A DNA stretch of 64,000 nucleotides from NCBI GenBank assembly GCA_020633625.1, contig JACKDJ010000014.1:1-64000 (forward strand). The letters run 5' to 3'. This document shows positions 62,235 through 64,000 of this stretch, piece by piece (positions within the stretch are counted from its first letter, which is position 1; the number at the start of each line of letters is the position of its first letter). The notes beneath the pieces were generated by a model. The model was not told the origin of the DNA, made no database searches, and saw nothing but the letters and a program-made list of their open reading frames with translations. The translations under genes were made by a program, and so were the position numbers. Source of the stretch: Myxococcales bacterium (GTDB lineage: Bacteria; Myxococcota_A; Bradymonadia; REDH01).

Positions 62235-63946
62235 GCCCATAGGATTGATCAGCGACGGTGGGACGGTCGCCGTCTGGAGCCGGGTTGGATGGGACGCACC
62301 GTCGAAGCACGAGCTCTGAGCGCAGTGCCCCTACCCCACGCGGTGGGCTGGTACGACTCGGGTTGTACGACGCGGCGCCGATGCGGGCAGGTCAGGCGGC
62401 AGCGTCGAACTCTCCGGTGTCGAGGACGGTGTCGAAGAGGAGCATCAGGATGTGATGCCGGACGGTGCGCCAAGCGGGTTTGTCGCCGTCGCGGGTTCGG
62501 CTCAGCGTCCGGAGGATGGCGAGCAGATTCTGAGCCATCATGCGCAGGAGCGAACCGACGAGCATCCCCTTCGGATGCCGGCTCAGCGGCGCCCGATGGG
62601 CGTCCTCGAAGAAGATGGCGTCGGCGGTCCAGTGTCCCTCGTTCTCGCAGCGCCAGTGACCTCGAGAGAGGGTCGCGGCACCGAGGCCAGGCAGCGCTTC
62701 TGGGGTCAGCGAGGTGACGTAGTAGCGATTCCCCCGAGACTCCTCTGTGCCGCCTCGGGAGGACACGATTCGCTCGATGCGTACGAGCTGACGTGCGTGG
62801 ACCCAGCCGTGCCAGTCCCCGTCTAGGGGGGCGGTGTACACACGATAGGTGATGTCCTTTCCCCGGTTGTCCTCGGAGACGGAGTAGTCCGGCGACGCGC
62901 GCCCTTGGAGGAGGCGCTTCGCCTCGCGGAAGATCTCGCCCTGCGGGGTCTTGATGCAGAGGAAGTAGGCCATGTTGCGTTCGGCGATTCGCTTGGCCAG
63001 CGCCAGCGAGGTGTTCCCGGCATCCGCCGTCACCGTGTTGAACAGGCCTGTGCGCCCGTAGGCGCTGATCAGCTGGTCGAAGCTCTCCACGGCAGACCCG
63101 ACCTCGTTCGCCGTCCCGTCGAGGGGACGCTCGTCGATTCCCACCGCGGCACCGCTCGAGACGAGCGTCCATCGGTGCATCCGGATCAGGCCATACACGG
63201 GCCCCTTCGAGGGCGAGACGAGCTGGACGTACTCCATCCCGGCCGCTTTCAGCACGCGCCGCAGCTCGTCGACGTCCGGAGCCCACGACGCCTCCGTGCT
63301 GCGCGGGTCGTTGACCGCGCGAAGCGCACCGCGCGCCGCGCTGACCAAGGATCGCAGTCGTACCGGCGCCAGGACCTTCCCATCGAGCGCGACGACCCGG
63401 CGGTCGTGGAGCGTGCCCCCGAATGTGCCGCGTCGGTGCTCGGCCTTCACCATGGCGTGCAGCGCGTCACGCAGCTGCCCTGCGTCGACTCGCGGTAGCA
63501 GCGCGCCGAAGGTGTTGTCCGCGATCCGCTCGCCCCCAAAGCCCAGCATCGTCGACGTCGCGCGGTCGACCAGCTGCTCGCTGCGTGCCTCGAACTCCCG
63601 CTGCGAGTTCCCGCCGCTCGCGAGCGTCAGGATGCCGAGGCGAACGACGCCCTCGAGCTGGTACTTCGCTCGACACCGTTCGTCCCGCAGCATCGAGAGC
63701 GGCACCTCTCTCAGCCGCCTCACCAGACCTTTCGACGTCGCCGCTTGACGACGCATGAGACGCTTTGCCATGATCCTCCTCGACCGGTTGGTCACTGAAA
63801 CGGCGTCGTCAGCTAGCCCGCATCGGCGCCGTTTCGCGTTCGTGCCACGCCACGATCGCAGAGAACCGTGGCGGGTGGGATCCCCCCGCGTACGAACTGC
63901 GGAAAAGTTTCCACGAACTCGGCTGAGCAATCCTGGGGGGGCCCAA
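62235..63946 (-). mobile_element. ISAs1/IS4-like insertion element (boundaries tentative)
   Basis: A one-gene element of about 1.7 kb. The best inverted repeats found are 62241-62253 (AGGATTGATCAGC) and 63922-63934, which match at 12 of 13 positions, each with a nearby GGGCCC. A CGTGGGGG direct repeat flanks the outside. The outermost few bases do not pair well, so the exact ends are uncertain. Confidence 0.65.
62392..63771 (-). CDS. ISAs1/IS4-family transposase
   Basis: A 459-residue DDE transposase. The first catalytic Asp is in VVALDGK, the second in VTADAGNTS, and the Glu is in the family signature RGHWRCENEGHWTADAIFFED, close to the HW.IEN.LHW pattern of ISAs1 elements. The N-terminus contains the DUF4372-like helical region typical of the family. 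ATG at 63771 has a near-ideal GAGGAGG ribosome site seven bases away. The frame appears intact, so the element may be active. Confidence 0.9.
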   Translation of the reverse strand: MAKRLMRRQAATSKGLVRRLREVPLSMLRDERCRAKYQLEGVVRLGILTLASGGNSQREFEARSEQLVDRATSTMLGFGGERIADNTFGALLPRVDAGQLRDALHAMVKAEHRRGTFGGTLHDRRVVALDGKVLAPVRLRSLVSAARGALRAVNDPRSTEASWAPDVDELRRVLKAAGMEYVQLVSPSKGPVYGLIRMHRWTLVSSGAAVGIDERPLDGTANEVGSAVESFDQLISAYGRTGLFNTVTADAGNTSLALAKRIAERNMAYFLCIKTPQGEIFREAKRLLQGRASPDYSVSEDNRGKDITYRVYTAPLDGDWHGWVHARQLVRIERIVSSRGGTEESRGNRYYVTSLTPEALPGLGAATLSRGHWRCENEGHWTADAIFFEDAHRAPLSRHPKGMLVGSLLRMMAQNLLAILRTLSRTRDGDKPAWRTVRHHILMLLFDTVLDTGEFDAAA

Positions 63947-64000
63947 CGTGGGGGCAGAGTGGGGCGCACCGAGCCGGATGGCCGTCGCGGATGGGTGCCT
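63772..64000. other. right edge of the window
   Basis: Contains the upstream end of the transposase element with its inverted repeat and the putative direct repeat, then about 46 bp of flanking DNA. No gene is visible in the remaining bases. Confidence 0.5.

Overview
The window is GC-rich DNA that reads like the chromosome of a myxobacterium (phylum Myxococcota). Support for this comes from many lipoproteins with Asp/Gly/Ser-rich linkers, tandem Cys-rich 'CDDGNACT' lipoproteins, and a 3.5-kb-codon surface protein that ends in a MYXO-CTERM-like sorting tail (Gly-Cys motif, hydrophobic segment, Arg run). No rRNA or tRNA gene was recognised.

Layout. 1-4 kb: a minus-strand group of a lipoprotein, a TrkH/KtrB-type K+ channel subunit and its TrkA/KtrA-type NAD-binding regulator. 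4-5.7 kb: tgt (tRNA-guanine transglycosylase) with an unusual repetitive C-terminal tail, preceded by short hairpin-forming tandem repeats. 6.1-11.1 kb: a tightly coupled kamB-kamC-kamD-kamE cluster for B12/PLP-dependent lysine 5,6-aminomutase and its reactivase. 11.2-17 kb: a remnant of a winged-helix regulator and three lipoproteins.

17-39.5 kb is a defence island. It starts with an AlbA_2/HATPase-type gene cut in two by a complete 1191-bp IS3-family element with a CGGT target duplication. A small His-rich protein resembling the end of a phage tail collar protein follows. Next is a complete class 1 DISARM anti-phage system on the minus strand (drmD, drmMI, drmA, drmB, drmC in transcription order). 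It is split by a plus-strand gene for a DUF4344-type metallopeptidase lipoprotein between drmMI and drmA. Upstream of drmD lies a 1.3-kb non-coding, lower-GC stretch with a tandem array of about six 69-bp repeats. After that comes a four-gene plus-strand cassette: a DUF262 (GmrSD-like) protein, a small unknown protein, an ABC-type AAA ATPase, and an overlapping small protein with a PD-(D/E)xK-like motif. I regard this cassette as the best candidate for an undescribed defence module.

39.5-64 kb returns to ordinary myxobacterial content: a ferritin-like protein and a repeat-rich lipoprotein, a giant beta-helix/PKD/Ig-repeat surface protein, a long-chain acyl-CoA synthetase, an outer-membrane barrel-like protein coupled to thiO and thiS, two tandem Cys-rich lipoproteins, a VWA-domain lipoprotein, and an ISAs1/IS4-like transposase element at the right edge.
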